A stretch of 64,000 bases of DNA from Niveispirillum irakense DSM 11586 (GTDB lineage Bacteria > Pseudomonadota > Alphaproteobacteria > Azospirillales > Azospirillaceae): positions 310,001 to 374,000 of the forward strand of contig NZ_KE386933.1 in NCBI RefSeq assembly GCF_000429645.1, in the 5' to 3' direction. Shown here piece by piece: positions 29,680-41,417 of this stretch. Under the pieces are notes generated by a model. The model had not been told where the DNA came from. It saw nothing but the letters and a program-made list of their open reading frames with translations, and did no database searches. The stretch's first letter is position 1; every line of letters starts with the position of its first letter. A program made the position numbers and the translations under genes.

Positions 29680-29709
29680 CCGTCACCCCGGCGAAGGCCG
29701 GGGTGACGG
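29680..29709. repeat. Palindromic GC-rich intergenic element
   Basis: A perfect 13-bp stem (CCGTCACCCCGGC / GCCGGGGTGACGG) with loop GAAG, between the convergent regulator and glnE genes. Elements of this pattern are, as I recall, a widespread intergenic palindrome in alphaproteobacteria. It may also act as a bidirectional terminator. No second copy was noticed in this window. Confidence 0.7.
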
Positions 29710-29766
29710 TGGAGGTTGATCCAACTTAACCGACCTTGAGCAACTCTAAGCCCCGTCGCCAACCCC

Positions 29767-32712
29767 TTACCCCTCCGGCGCCCCGACAATAACGTCGAAA
29801 TCCGCCTTCACCCCGGCGGCCATCTCCCGCAGGTCGTTCTCGGCGGCGTCGAAGGTCATGTTGGGCAGGGCGTCGGGGAAGGCGGTGCGGACCAGTTGAT
29901 GCTTCAGTCCGGCGGGGGCCTTGGCGGCATCAAACGCTTCTTCCGTCGTCAGGCGTAGGAAGCCTTGGACACGCCGCCAGGTCTTGTGTGCGGTGATCAG
30001 GCGCTTGGCGATCGTGATATCCAGAAAGCCGCTATCGGCCAGCCAGGCCAGGGCGCCGGTCGTGTTCTGGTCCAGAATGTCCGGCTTTTCCGGGGCGTGG
30101 CGCAGGGTCAGATATTGTGCGATGAACTGGATGTCGATCATCCCGCCGCGCACATATTTCACACTCCACACATCCTTGGTGCCATGCTGCTGGTCAATGC
30201 GGGCCCGCATGGAGGCGACATCGGCGCGCAGCTTGTCCGGGTCGCGCGGCAGGGTCAGCACCGCGCGGATTTCCGCCATCAGGCGTTTGCGCAGGCTTTC
30301 CGGCCCGGTAATCACGCGGGCGCGCGTCAGGGCCATATGTTCCCAGGTCCAGGCGCTTTCGCGCTGATACTTCACAAACCCGTCGGCGCTGACGGCCAGG
30401 GGGCCGGCATTGCCGCTGGGGCGCAGCCGCATATCCACCTCATAAAGCTGGCCTTCTGCCGTCTGTGCCGTGATGGCATTAACCAGGCGCTGGGTCAGCT
30501 TGATGAAATAATCGTTAGGCGACAGGGGCTTGTCCCCGTCTGATTGGGTCACCCCGTCCGGCACCTCATAGACCGTGATCAGGTCCAGATCGGACCGCAG
30601 CGACAGGGAGCCCGCCCCCAGCCGGCCCAGGCCCAGAATGGCGAACCCCGCGCCCGGCAGGCTTCCATGGCGACGGGCGAATTCCGTCTCCACCGCCTGT
30701 TGCAGCCCTGTCAGCGCCACTTCTGCCACATCCGTCAGGAAGGCGCCCAGCCGGTCGCTATCGGCAATCTGGCGCAGGATATGGACCCCGGCGCGGAAGC
30801 GGTGTTCGCTGGTCCAGCGCCGTGTCAGGTCCAGATATTCCTCAAAATAATGGGCACCACCGACCATCGCCTCGAAACTGGCCTCCAACTCCTCCCGCAC
30901 CGGCAGCAGGTCAAAGAAGCCGGGGGTCAGCACGGCGTCCAGCAGGGCCGGGCGGCGGGCCAGCCGTTCCGCCAGACGCGGGGCCGTGCCCATCACCTCA
31001 GCCACCAGATCCAGCAGGTTGGGATTGGCATAGAACAGGCTGAACAACTGCACCCCTGCCGGCAGCCTGCCCAGGAACTCATCAAACATCATGAAGGCAT
31101 GGTCGGGATGCGCCGTGCGGCCGAAGGCGGCCAGCAGGGTAGGCACCAACTCGGTCAGCAATTCCCGCGCCCGGGTGCTGCGCGTGGCGCGGTAGCGGCC
31201 ATGGTGCCAGGCCCTGATCTGCCCCGCCACGGCGGATGGGTTGGCGTACCCCATGCCGCGCAGGGTCTCCATCGTCTCCGGGTCATCCTCCGTTCCGGTG
31301 AAGACCAGATTGCCGGGGCCGGACAGGGCCGGGCTGTCGGCAAACAGCCGGTCATAATGGGTTTCCACCAGCGTCAGCGCCGCCATCAATGCCTGACGGA
31401 AGCCGGCATCGCTGTCATAGCCCAGAAAGGCGGCGATCTGGGCGATGCCCTCGTCACTGCGGGGCAATTCGTGGGTCTGCTGGTCATCGACCATCTGGAC
31501 ACGGTGTTCCACCGTGCGCAGGAAGCGGTAGGCGGCGCTCAATTCTTCCGCCACCTGTGCTTCCACCTGGGCGCTGTCCACCAGGGCGAACAGGGCCGGC
31601 ACGGTGCCGGGCACGCGCAGGGTACGGTCGCGACCGCCATAGATCAATTGCTGGGTCTGGGCGAAGAATTCGATCTCCCGGATGCCGCCCCGGCCGATCT
31701 TGATATTATGACCATTGACGGTCTTTTCCCGGTGGCCCTTATGGGCGCCGATCTGGCGCTTGATGGAATGGATGTCCTGGATGGCGGCGAAATCCAGGTT
31801 CCGCCGCCAGATGAAGTGGCGCAGGATATCCATGAAGCCTTCGCCCGCCTCCAGATCGCCGGCCACGGGCCGGGCCTTGATCATGGCGGCCCGCTCCCAG
31901 TTCTGGCCCAGGCTGCCATAATAGGCTTCTGCTGCGGAGACAGAGACGGCCAGCGGTGTGGCTCCCGGATCGGGACGCAGGCGCAGATCGGTGCGGAAGA
32001 CATAGCCGTCGGCTGTGCGTTCCTCCATCAGCCGCACCAACTCGCGGGTGATGCGCACGAAGGTGCGGCTCATCTCCATTTCCGGCACGCGGACGATGCC
32101 ATCGTCATAAAGGACGATCAGATCGATATCGGAGGAATAGTTCAGTTCCCGCGCGCCGAACTTGCCCATGGCCAGCACGATGAAGCCGCTGCCCTTTTCC
32201 GGATCGTCGGGGAAGGGCAGGTCGATCTTGCCGCTGGCGGCGGCCTGGCGCAGCGCGGTGCGGGTGGCCAGTTGCAGGGCGGTTTGGGCGAAATCGGACA
32301 GGGCGCCCGTCACCTGCTCCAGCCGCCAGACATTGCCGATATCAGCCAGACCGATCAGCAGGGCCGCACGGCGCTTGGCGATGCGCAGCCCCTTCATCAA
32401 CCGGGTGCTGTCCTGGTCTTCGCCATGATCCCGCCGCATATCGGCAAGAAGGTCGACAAAGGCTTGGTCGGCCCCCTTTTCCACGATGCTGCGGAAAAAG
32501 CCGATCTCCCGGACCAGCGCCGTTCCCAGGAACGGACTGTTCCCGAAAAGCGTTTCCAGCACCGCACGGCCAAGCGGATCGGCCGCATAGCGGGTTGCGA
32601 AATCGGCAAGGTCGGCATCGGTGCAGCCCCTGGCTGCCTCATGCCAATGTTCCAGTCCGACGGCGGCACGTTGCATATCGCCGGGGCGGGGGAGGCTTTC
32701 TTGATTGAACAT
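29767..32712 (-). CDS. glnE: Bifunctional glutamine synthetase adenylyltransferase/adenylyl-removing enzyme
   Basis: A 981-residue protein with the GlnE double architecture. The N-terminal nucleotidyltransferase (LAMGKFGARELNYSSDIDLI; the removing activity) is followed by a helical regulatory linker. A second nucleotidyltransferase follows (ILGLGRLGAGSLSLRSDLDL; adenylylating), then a C-terminal helical domain (KYVRGGMIDIQFIAQYL). It tunes glutamine synthetase according to PII signals. Length matches the family. It is divergent from a large AsmA-like gene, with 107 bases between starts, and convergent with the NrtR-like gene. Confidence 0.97.
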   Translation of the reverse strand: MFNQESLPRPGDMQRAAVGLEHWHEAARGCTDADLADFATRYAADPLGRAVLETLFGNSPFLGTALVREIGFFRSIVEKGADQAFVDLLADMRRDHGEDQDSTRLMKGLRIAKRRAALLIGLADIGNVWRLEQVTGALSDFAQTALQLATRTALRQAAASGKIDLPFPDDPEKGSGFIVLAMGKFGARELNYSSDIDLIVLYDDGIVRVPEMEMSRTFVRITRELVRLMEERTADGYVFRTDLRLRPDPGATPLAVSVSAAEAYYGSLGQNWERAAMIKARPVAGDLEAGEGFMDILRHFIWRRNLDFAAIQDIHSIKRQIGAHKGHREKTVNGHNIKIGRGGIREIEFFAQTQQLIYGGRDRTLRVPGTVPALFALVDSAQVEAQVAEELSAAYRFLRTVEHRVQMVDDQQTHELPRSDEGIAQIAAFLGYDSDAGFRQALMAALTLVETHYDRLFADSPALSGPGNLVFTGTEDDPETMETLRGMGYANPSAVAGQIRAWHHGRYRATRSTRARELLTELVPTLLAAFGRTAHPDHAFMMFDEFLGRLPAGVQLFSLFYANPNLLDLVAEVMGTAPRLAERLARRPALLDAVLTPGFFDLLPVREELEASFEAMVGGAHYFEEYLDLTRRWTSEHRFRAGVHILRQIADSDRLGAFLTDVAEVALTGLQQAVETEFARRHGSLPGAGFAILGLGRLGAGSLSLRSDLDLITVYEVPDGVTQSDGDKPLSPNDYFIKLTQRLVNAITAQTAEGQLYEVDMRLRPSGNAGPLAVSADGFVKYQRESAWTWEHMALTRARVITGPESLRKRLMAEIRAVLTLPRDPDKLRADVASMRARIDQQHGTKDVWSVKYVRGGMIDIQFIAQYLTLRHAPEKPDILDQNTTGALAWLADSGFLDITIAKRLITAHKTWRRVQGFLRLTTEEAFDAAKAPAGLKHQLVRTAFPDALPNMTFDAAENDLREMAAGVKADFDVIVGAPEG

Positions 32713-32819
32713 CGGGTATCTACCGGGCTATCCCAATCCAGGGGCGGGCGCAGCCACACTGCGCCCCGGCCCGGACCCAGGTCAAGCCCAGCCCGAAAGC
32801 GCGTCGAGATCCCGAACTG

Positions 32820-35800
32820 ATGCTCCGTCATAGCGCCCTTATCGTGCTGGAATTATTGGCAGGTCTTCTGTTGGTGCTGGCGCTTGGCAGCGGATTGCTG
32901 GCCTGGCGGCTGACACAGGGGCCGGTCTCGCTGGATTTCGTGACCCCCTACCTGGAACAGGAACTGAACCGCCAGGCCCCCACGCGCCTGGATCTGGGGG
33001 AAACAATCCTGGCCTGGAACGGGTTTGGCACCCGGATGGATCTGCGCCTGCGCGGCGTTACCGCCTATGGCACGACCGGGGCCGTGGTGGCAGCCGTGCC
33101 GGAGGTAAGGCTGGGCCTGTCCGTGCCGGCCCTGCTGCGTGGCACCATTGCGCCGACCCGGATCGAACTGGTGGAGCCGCGCCTTTATGCGGAGCGCACC
33201 GCCGATGGCGAGTTCCGCCTGGATATCCGCACCGATGACACGGAACTGGACCCCGAGGCCGGTGCCCGCATCATGCGGGAATTGCTGGAAGCGCTGCGGG
33301 CGCCGCCTGATCCGCTGCGCCAGACCGGGGCGCTGCGCGACCTGCGCATCACCCGCGCCCGGCTGGTGGTCAATAATGTCGCCACGGGCACCATCTGGCA
33401 GGTGCCGCGCCTGGATCTGCGCTTACGCCGTAACGCCAATGGGGTGTTCGGCACCGCTGCCGCCGACATCGACATGGGCGGCAAACTGAACCAGATTGCG
33501 GCAGAAATCGTCTATCGGACCGAGGATGGGGCCATCACCGCCCGCACCACCCTGGCCGATCTTCAACCGGCGGATTTCGCCGATCTGGCCCCGGTGCTGG
33601 ACCCGCTGCGCGCGCTGGAAGTGACGCTGAACGGCTCCATCACCCTGGAAATGAACGCCGATTTCGCACCCACCGCCATGGTGCTGGGCCTGTCGGGCCG
33701 CCAGGGCCGACTGGTGCTGCCCGATAACCTGCCCGAGCCGCTGTCCTTCGACAGTGTTGATCTGCATGGCAGGCTGGAACAGTCGGGCCGGCGGCTGGTG
33801 CTGGACCGGTTCGACCTGGATCTGACCGGGCCGGCAGACCTGAATGTCACCGGCACGGCCCAGCAGGATGGCGACACCATCCATCTGGCCCTGACGACGG
33901 AGACGACGGGCCTGCCCATGGCCGACCTGCACAAGCTCTGGCCCAAAGGCGTGCAGGAGAATACGCGCGACTGGATGGTGGAGAATCTGGCGGACGGCAC
34001 CTTCGACCGTACGGTCTTCAAGCTGGAGGGAACGGCCCCGGCCGATGACCCGCTGGATATCACCCCCTCTTCCATGGAGGGGCAGTTTGCACTGTCCGGT
34101 TTCACCGTCCATTATCGTCGCCCGCTGCCGCCGGTGACGCAGGTGGCGGCCGAGGCACGGTTTGATGGTGCGGAATTCACCATCGACATCAAGTCCGGCA
34201 CCCTGATGGACCTGAATGCGGGCCCGGCCACTGTCCGCATCATGGGGCTGGACAAGCCCAAGGGTGAGGCGATGGATATCCACGCCACGCTGGAAGGGCC
34301 GCTCTCCTCCGCGCTGGCGGTGCTGGACCATGAACCGCTGGGCTATGCCAGCAAGGTCGGGCTGGTGCCGGCCAGTGTGCAGGGGCACGCCAAGGCGGAG
34401 CTGCATTTTGCCTTTCCGCTGATCGCCGCGCTGACCATGGATGATGTGCAGCTTGACGGGTCGGCCCGGCTGACCGGGGTTTCCGTGCCCGATATCGTGG
34501 CCGATATCTCCGCCACCGAAGGGACGCTGGATCTGGCGGTCACCGGCCATGATCTGAATGTGACAGGCACGGCCCTGCTGAATGGTGTGCCCGCCGATAT
34601 CGCCTGGACCGAGAATTTCACCGATCACGCCCCGTTCGGCACCCGGGTCCGGGTGCTGGCCCGCCCGGATGATGAAGGCCGCGGTCGTTTCAAGCTTGAT
34701 TTCCCGGATTGGCTGAACGGGCCGGTCGGGGTGGATATGGTCTATACCCGCGTTGGCAGCGGGGCCGAGCGTAAAGAGACGATTGAGGCCGATCTGGACC
34801 TTATGCCCTCCACCCTGCGCATCGACGTGCTGGATTGGAAGAAGCCGCCGGAGAAGCCCGGCCGGGCCAAGGCGACGATTCATTTTGTTGATGGCAAGCC
34901 GGTGCTGATCCCCGCCTTGCATGTGGAGACGGAGGAATTGCACGCCGTCGGGCAGGCGTCCCTGCGGCATGATGATTTTGGCCTGGATCATCTGCTGCTG
35001 GAGGAATTCCGTCTGGGGCGCAGTGATGCCCGCGTCGATCTGCGCAGCACCGACAGGCAGGGCGGCATGGCGATTGATGTGCGCGGCCTTGCCTTCGATG
35101 TCCGCCCCTTCCGGGGCAAGAAGGATAAGGATGCGGCGGCAATGGCGGGCATGACAGAGGCGGAAAAGCATCGCGCCCGTGACGCCAAGGCCCGGAAAAA
35201 GGAACAAGAGGACCATCTGGACCTGCCCGAACCGCCGGCGGAGAAGCTGCCGCCCCTGGCGATCAGCTTCGATCTGGGGTTGGCCGTGATGGGGGACGAG
35301 GGGCGGATCATCCGCAATGTCCGCGGGCGGATGGAACGGGATGCCGATATCTGGTTCCGCACCGATCTGGATGCAGAGGTCAGTGATGAAGGCCGTCTGG
35401 TCGTGCGCTATGGCCCGGACCCGGCCGATGCCCGTGTGCTGACGCTGGATGTGGAAAGCAATGATGCCGGCGCCACGCTGAACAACCTGGATGTGATCAG
35501 CCAGATCAAGGGCGGCACGGTGAAGGTGACCGGCCGCAGTGATCCGGCTGACCTGTCCCGTACCGTCGTCGGCACCGCCGAACTGCGCGATTATCAGGTG
35601 CAGGATGCGCCGGTTCTGGCCCGTCTGCTGTCGGCTGTGTCGCTGCCAGGATTGGCCAACCTGATGTCCGGCCAGGGGCTTGCCTTCTCCCGCCTGCATG
35701 GCAAATATCAATGGACCGATACCGGCATTTCCCTGCGGGAGATGCGAACCTCCGGCTCCCAGGTCGGGCTGACGCTGGAAGGCAATATCGACCTGAAAAA

Positions 35801-36191
35801 AAGCCGTGCTGACCTGCAGGGCACCGTCGTGCCCTTTTCCTCCGTCAACCGGCTGTTGAGTGCCATTCCCGTGCTGGGGGATATCCTGGTCGGGGGCGAG
35901 GGGCAGGGGCTTTTCGCGGCGACCTATACGATCAAAGGGCCGCTGGATGATCTGCAGACCGGGGTGAACCCGCTGGCGGTCCTGGCACCGGGCTTCCTGC
36001 GCAACCTGTTCTTCCTGCCTGAGCCTGCGGGGGAGAATATGCCCAAGGAGGCCAAGCCGCCGCGCCATGGCAAGGGTAAGGCAGCCGAGCCCGAGCCCGC
36101 CCCAGCCCCCACGGAAACAAAGCCGGTGGGGGAGCCTTTGCCGCCCATGACACCGGTACCGGCTGAGCCGCCAGCCTCAGACGCGCCGTAA
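32820..36191 (+). CDS. Large AsmA-like / YhdP-type envelope protein
   Basis: A 1,123-residue protein: N-terminal transmembrane anchor (LLAGLLLVLALGSGLLAWRL), then a very long periplasmic beta-rich body with repeated D-L-x-V-T segments. It ends in an AsmA-like C-terminal domain (LLSAVSLPGLANLMSGQGL, TSGSQVGLTLEGNIDLKKS, VNRLLSAIPVLGDILVGG, TYTIKGPLDDLQTGVNPLAV) and a Pro/Glu-rich tail. DUF3971/YhdP relatives are thought to bridge inner and outer membranes and move phospholipids. An internal Lys-rich stretch near 35150-35230 (KHRARDAKARKKEQEDHLD) is a charged insertion. The 3' end overlaps the convergent GNAT pseudogene by 15 bases. Confidence 0.88.
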   Translation: MLRHSALIVLELLAGLLLVLALGSGLLAWRLTQGPVSLDFVTPYLEQELNRQAPTRLDLGETILAWNGFGTRMDLRLRGVTAYGTTGAVVAAVPEVRLGLSVPALLRGTIAPTRIELVEPRLYAERTADGEFRLDIRTDDTELDPEAGARIMRELLEALRAPPDPLRQTGALRDLRITRARLVVNNVATGTIWQVPRLDLRLRRNANGVFGTAAADIDMGGKLNQIAAEIVYRTEDGAITARTTLADLQPADFADLAPVLDPLRALEVTLNGSITLEMNADFAPTAMVLGLSGRQGRLVLPDNLPEPLSFDSVDLHGRLEQSGRRLVLDRFDLDLTGPADLNVTGTAQQDGDTIHLALTTETTGLPMADLHKLWPKGVQENTRDWMVENLADGTFDRTVFKLEGTAPADDPLDITPSSMEGQFALSGFTVHYRRPLPPVTQVAAEARFDGAEFTIDIKSGTLMDLNAGPATVRIMGLDKPKGEAMDIHATLEGPLSSALAVLDHEPLGYASKVGLVPASVQGHAKAELHFAFPLIAALTMDDVQLDGSARLTGVSVPDIVADISATEGTLDLAVTGHDLNVTGTALLNGVPADIAWTENFTDHAPFGTRVRVLARPDDEGRGRFKLDFPDWLNGPVGVDMVYTRVGSGAERKETIEADLDLMPSTLRIDVLDWKKPPEKPGRAKATIHFVDGKPVLIPALHVETEELHAVGQASLRHDDFGLDHLLLEEFRLGRSDARVDLRSTDRQGGMAIDVRGLAFDVRPFRGKKDKDAAAMAGMTEAEKHRARDAKARKKEQEDHLDLPEPPAEKLPPLAISFDLGLAVMGDEGRIIRNVRGRMERDADIWFRTDLDAEVSDEGRLVVRYGPDPADARVLTLDVESNDAGATLNNLDVISQIKGGTVKVTGRSDPADLSRTVVGTAELRDYQVQDAPVLARLLSAVSLPGLANLMSGQGLAFSRLHGKYQWTDTGISLREMRTSGSQVGLTLEGNIDLKKSRADLQGTVVPFSSVNRLLSAIPVLGDILVGGEGQGLFAATYTIKGPLDDLQTGVNPLAVLAPGFLRNLFFLPEPAGENMPKEAKPPRHGKGKAAEPEPAPAPTETKPVGEPLPPMTPVPAEPPASDAP

Positions 36192-36642
36192 CATCCCCCG
36201 ATACAGCCCCGGTTCCGATCCCGGTATCGGGATGGCGCCGACGGTTTTCTCGTAGAAGGCCACCGGCCCCGCCCCGGCGATGATGGCATAGGCATAGCCA
36301 TCGGCCCGCATCGCCCCCAAACCCGCCAGCAGCAGCCGGGTACCAATCCCCTGGCCGCGCCCCGTATCATCCACGCCCATGGGGCCGAACAGGCCGCGGC
36401 CCCGTCGCATCATGGCAGGCAAAGCCCAGCAGCCTGCCATCCTGCTCCCCGATGGCGATATGCAGGCGGGTGGGGCAGGCGGACAGCGCCACCTGACATT
36501 CCGCCCGCCAGCCGGGACCAAACCTTTCCTCGACCCAAGCCAGGATCAGGGGCGCTTCCGGTGCCAGGGCACGACGAACGATGATGCCGGCCGGCATGGG
36601 AAGGGGCAGGGGTAAATCATAGAGTTTTACCAACAGGTCCAT
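36177..36642 (-). pseudogene. GNAT family acetyltransferase, disrupted by a single-base frameshift
   Basis: Two frames together give one GNAT protein. The first (from ATG 36642, with AAGGGGG upstream) runs MDLLVKLYDL ... IAIGEQDGRLLGFACHDAT. The second continues RGLFGPMGVDDTGRGQGIGT ... YAIIAGAGPVAFYEKTVGAI. The switch is at a run of four C (plus strand 36400-36403). Removing one base there restores an intact ~154-residue protein with the acetyl-CoA loop GRGQGIG. The substrate is unknown. It could be a true recent pseudogene, a programmed shift, or a sequencing error in a homopolymer; a sequencing error is quite plausible. Confidence 0.8.
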
Positions 36643-36755
36643 ATGTTTCCCCCTTATCACCGCATCCCTGGAATGTGGCTTTGCTGCTGGTCAGCCTGCC
36701 TGCCATCATCCCCACTATCAGCACTCTTCCGCCGCAAGGAGGCAGGAACCGGGCG

Positions 36756-37526
36756 ATGGCCGACATCCATATTATCCCAGCGCTTTCCGATAATTACATC
36801 CATCTCTGGCATGATGCCCCGGCCGGTGTGACCGCCGTGGTCGATCCGGGGGAGGCGGGGCCGGTCCAGGCTTTCCTGGCCGCGCGCGGCTGGGGCCTGA
36901 CCCATATCCTGAATACTCACCATCATGGCGACCATATTGGCGGCAACGCCACGCTGAAGGCGGCATATGGCGCCACGCTGATCGGCCCCAGGGCGGAACG
37001 TGACCGCATCCCTGATATGGACCAGACCTATGGCGAGGGCGATGTCTTCACCCTGGGTGGGCAGCAGGTGCGGGTGTTTGACACGCCGGGCCACACACGC
37101 GGCCATATCGCCTTTCACGTGGCCCCTGCCGGGTGGCTGTTCAGCGGCGATACCTTGTTCGCGCTGGGCTGTGGCCGCCTGTTTGAAGGCACGCCGGCCC
37201 AGATGTGGGACAGTTTGCTGAAGCTGCGCGCCCTGCCGGATGCGACGCTGGTTTATTGCGGGCATGAATATACCGAGGCCAATGCTCGCTTCGCCCTGGC
37301 CATCGACCCGGATAACCCGGCCCTGCGCGCCCAGGGGGCCCGGATCGCCAGCCTGCGGGCCGATGGGCGTCCCAGCCTGCCGACAAGGTTGGGCGATGAA
37401 AAGGCAGCTAATCCCTTCCTGCGCGCCGATGATCCGGCGCTGGCGGCCTCCCTGGGGCTGGCTGGTGCCGATCCCGCCGCCGTCTTTGCCGAAATCCGTC
37501 AGCGCAAGGATGTATTCCGCGGCTGA
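36756..37526 (+). CDS. gloB: Hydroxyacylglutathione hydrolase (glyoxalase II)
   Basis: A 256-residue metallo-beta-lactamase fold enzyme with the GloB binuclear metal site: ILNTHHHGDHIGGN near residue 55, DTPGHTRGHIAFH, LFSGDTLFALGCGRLFEGT, and CGHEYTEANARFAL. It ends with the HAGH domain (NPFLRADDPAL ... FAEIRQRKDVFRG). It hydrolyses S-lactoylglutathione to lactate and glutathione in methylglyoxal detoxification. The ATG at 36756 has AAGGAGG 13 bases upstream. Together with the GST and cupin genes that follow on the same strand it makes a small glutathione-related group. Confidence 0.96.
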   Translation: MADIHIIPALSDNYIHLWHDAPAGVTAVVDPGEAGPVQAFLAARGWGLTHILNTHHHGDHIGGNATLKAAYGATLIGPRAERDRIPDMDQTYGEGDVFTLGGQQVRVFDTPGHTRGHIAFHVAPAGWLFSGDTLFALGCGRLFEGTPAQMWDSLLKLRALPDATLVYCGHEYTEANARFALAIDPDNPALRAQGARIASLRADGRPSLPTRLGDEKAANPFLRADDPALAASLGLAGADPAAVFAEIRQRKDVFRG

Positions 37527-37577
37527 CCCTTTCCTTACCTGACTTTCCCCTCTCTCTGTCATGGAACGATCATCGTG

Positions 37578-38189
37578 ATGAAGCTCCGTTACAGCCAGAC
37601 CTCCCCCTATGTGCGCAAGGTGTTGATGGTGGCGCATGAGGTGGGGGTGGCCGACCGTATTGAACTATGCCCCACCAATGTCTGGGCACCGGACAGCCCT
37701 ATCGTGCGCGACAACCCGCTGGCCAAGATCCCCACCCTGCTGACGGAGGATGGTCTGGTCCTGTTCGACAGCCCGGTGATCGCCGAATATCTGGACAGCC
37801 TGCATGAAGGGCGCACCCTGTTCCCCGCCACCGGCCGCGCCCGCTGGGTGGCGCTGCGCCAGCAGGCAGTGGGCGATGGGATTTGCGATGCCGCCGTGCT
37901 GCGCCGGCTGGAAACGCTGCGGCCGGAGCATCTGCGCTCCGCCGATTGGGACAGCCGCCAGCGCGCCGCCATCCAGCGTGCCTTCGACCGGCTGGAGGAG
38001 GAGGCAGACGACCTGCCGCCGCCCGATGCCCCGACCATCGGCAGCCTGGCCCTGCTCTCCGCCATGGCCTATATGGATTTCCGCTTCGGGCACGAGCCCT
38101 GGCGCCGGGGGCATTCCCGTCTGGCCAACTGGTTCGATGCGGCATCGAAACGGTCCAGCTTTTCCGAAACCGTTCCGCCAACGGAATGA
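37578..38189 (+). CDS. Glutathione S-transferase family protein
   Basis: A 203-residue protein. The thioredoxin-like N-terminal domain begins MKLRYSQTSPYVRKVLMVAHE, with the catalytic Ser/Tyr region at residues 5-10; the cis-Pro segment NPLAKIPTLLTEDGLVLFDS and IAEYLDSLHEG follow. The C-terminal domain is helical (YMDFRFGHEPWRRGH). This fits the beta/zeta-like bacterial GSTs; the substrate cannot be inferred. It lies 51 bases after gloB, and its stop overlaps the start of the cupin gene (ATGA), indicating translational coupling. ATG 37578 is preferred over GTG 37575. Confidence 0.9.
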   Translation: MKLRYSQTSPYVRKVLMVAHEVGVADRIELCPTNVWAPDSPIVRDNPLAKIPTLLTEDGLVLFDSPVIAEYLDSLHEGRTLFPATGRARWVALRQQAVGDGICDAAVLRRLETLRPEHLRSADWDSRQRAAIQRAFDRLEEEADDLPPPDAPTIGSLALLSAMAYMDFRFGHEPWRRGHSRLANWFDAASKRSSFSETVPPTE

Positions 38190-38632
38190 ACATGCAGCCT
38201 GATATGACGGTCGCGGACATCATCCGCCTGCTGGATATGCGCCCCCATCCCGAGGGGGGCCATTATGTGGAAACCTGGCGTGACCAGCCACCCGGCGGCG
38301 GCCGGGGCCGGCATACGGCGATCTATTTCCTGCTGGCGGCGGGGGAGCGATCCCACTGGCACCGGGTGAAGGACGCGGATGAGCTATGGCATTTCCATGC
38401 TGGCGCGCCCTTGATCCTTTCCCTTTCCCCGGATGGGGAACAGCGGGTGGACCACCGGCTGGGCATTGATCTGGCAGCCGGGGAACGGCCGCAGATCATG
38501 GTGCCGGCGGGCCAGTGGCAGATGGCCGTCAGCCAGGGGGCATGGACGCTGGTGGGCTGCACCGTGACCCCGGCTTTTGAGTTTGCCCAGTTCGAGATGG
38601 CCCCGCCGGACTGGCAGCCAGGGGCTGGGTAA
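38186..38632 (+). CDS. Cupin_5 (DUF985) family protein
   Basis: A 148-residue protein of the cupin_5/DUF985 type. It begins ADIIRLLDMRPHPEGGHYVETW, followed by AIYFLLAAGERSHWHRVKDADELWHFHAG with the clustered His/Glu typical of the cupin core, and PAGQWQMAVSQGAWTLVGCTVTPAFEF at the end. Family members often resemble sugar epimerase or dioxygenase cupins, but no reaction is established for this type. It overlaps the GST gene by four bases and is eight bases from the convergent transporter stop. Confidence 0.9.
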   Translation: MNMQPDMTVADIIRLLDMRPHPEGGHYVETWRDQPPGGGRGRHTAIYFLLAAGERSHWHRVKDADELWHFHAGAPLILSLSPDGEQRVDHRLGIDLAAGERPQIMVPAGQWQMAVSQGAWTLVGCTVTPAFEFAQFEMAPPDWQPGAG

Positions 38633-38639
38633 GCGTCGC

Positions 38640-41316
<2,677 letters not shown>

Positions 41317-41368
41317 GGGCTTTCCAAGGCGGATGGATTGCATTCCGCCCGCCATCATGATGATCTTG

Positions 41369-41398
41369 CACGCGCCCAGCCCTATGGCCGGGCGCGTG
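41369..41398 (+). terminator. Intrinsic terminator of guaB
   Basis: A 9-bp stem (CACGCGCCC / GGGCGCGTG) followed by TTTCTTTTC, 52 bases past the guaB stop. Confidence 0.85.
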
Positions 41399-41417
41399 TT
41401 TCTTTTCAACGGTTGCC

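Noticed and set aside
33423..36068. An 881-codon open frame opposite the AsmA-like gene
   Set aside because: Same antisense artefact; the plus-strand protein has a membrane anchor and AsmA-like C-terminal motifs.
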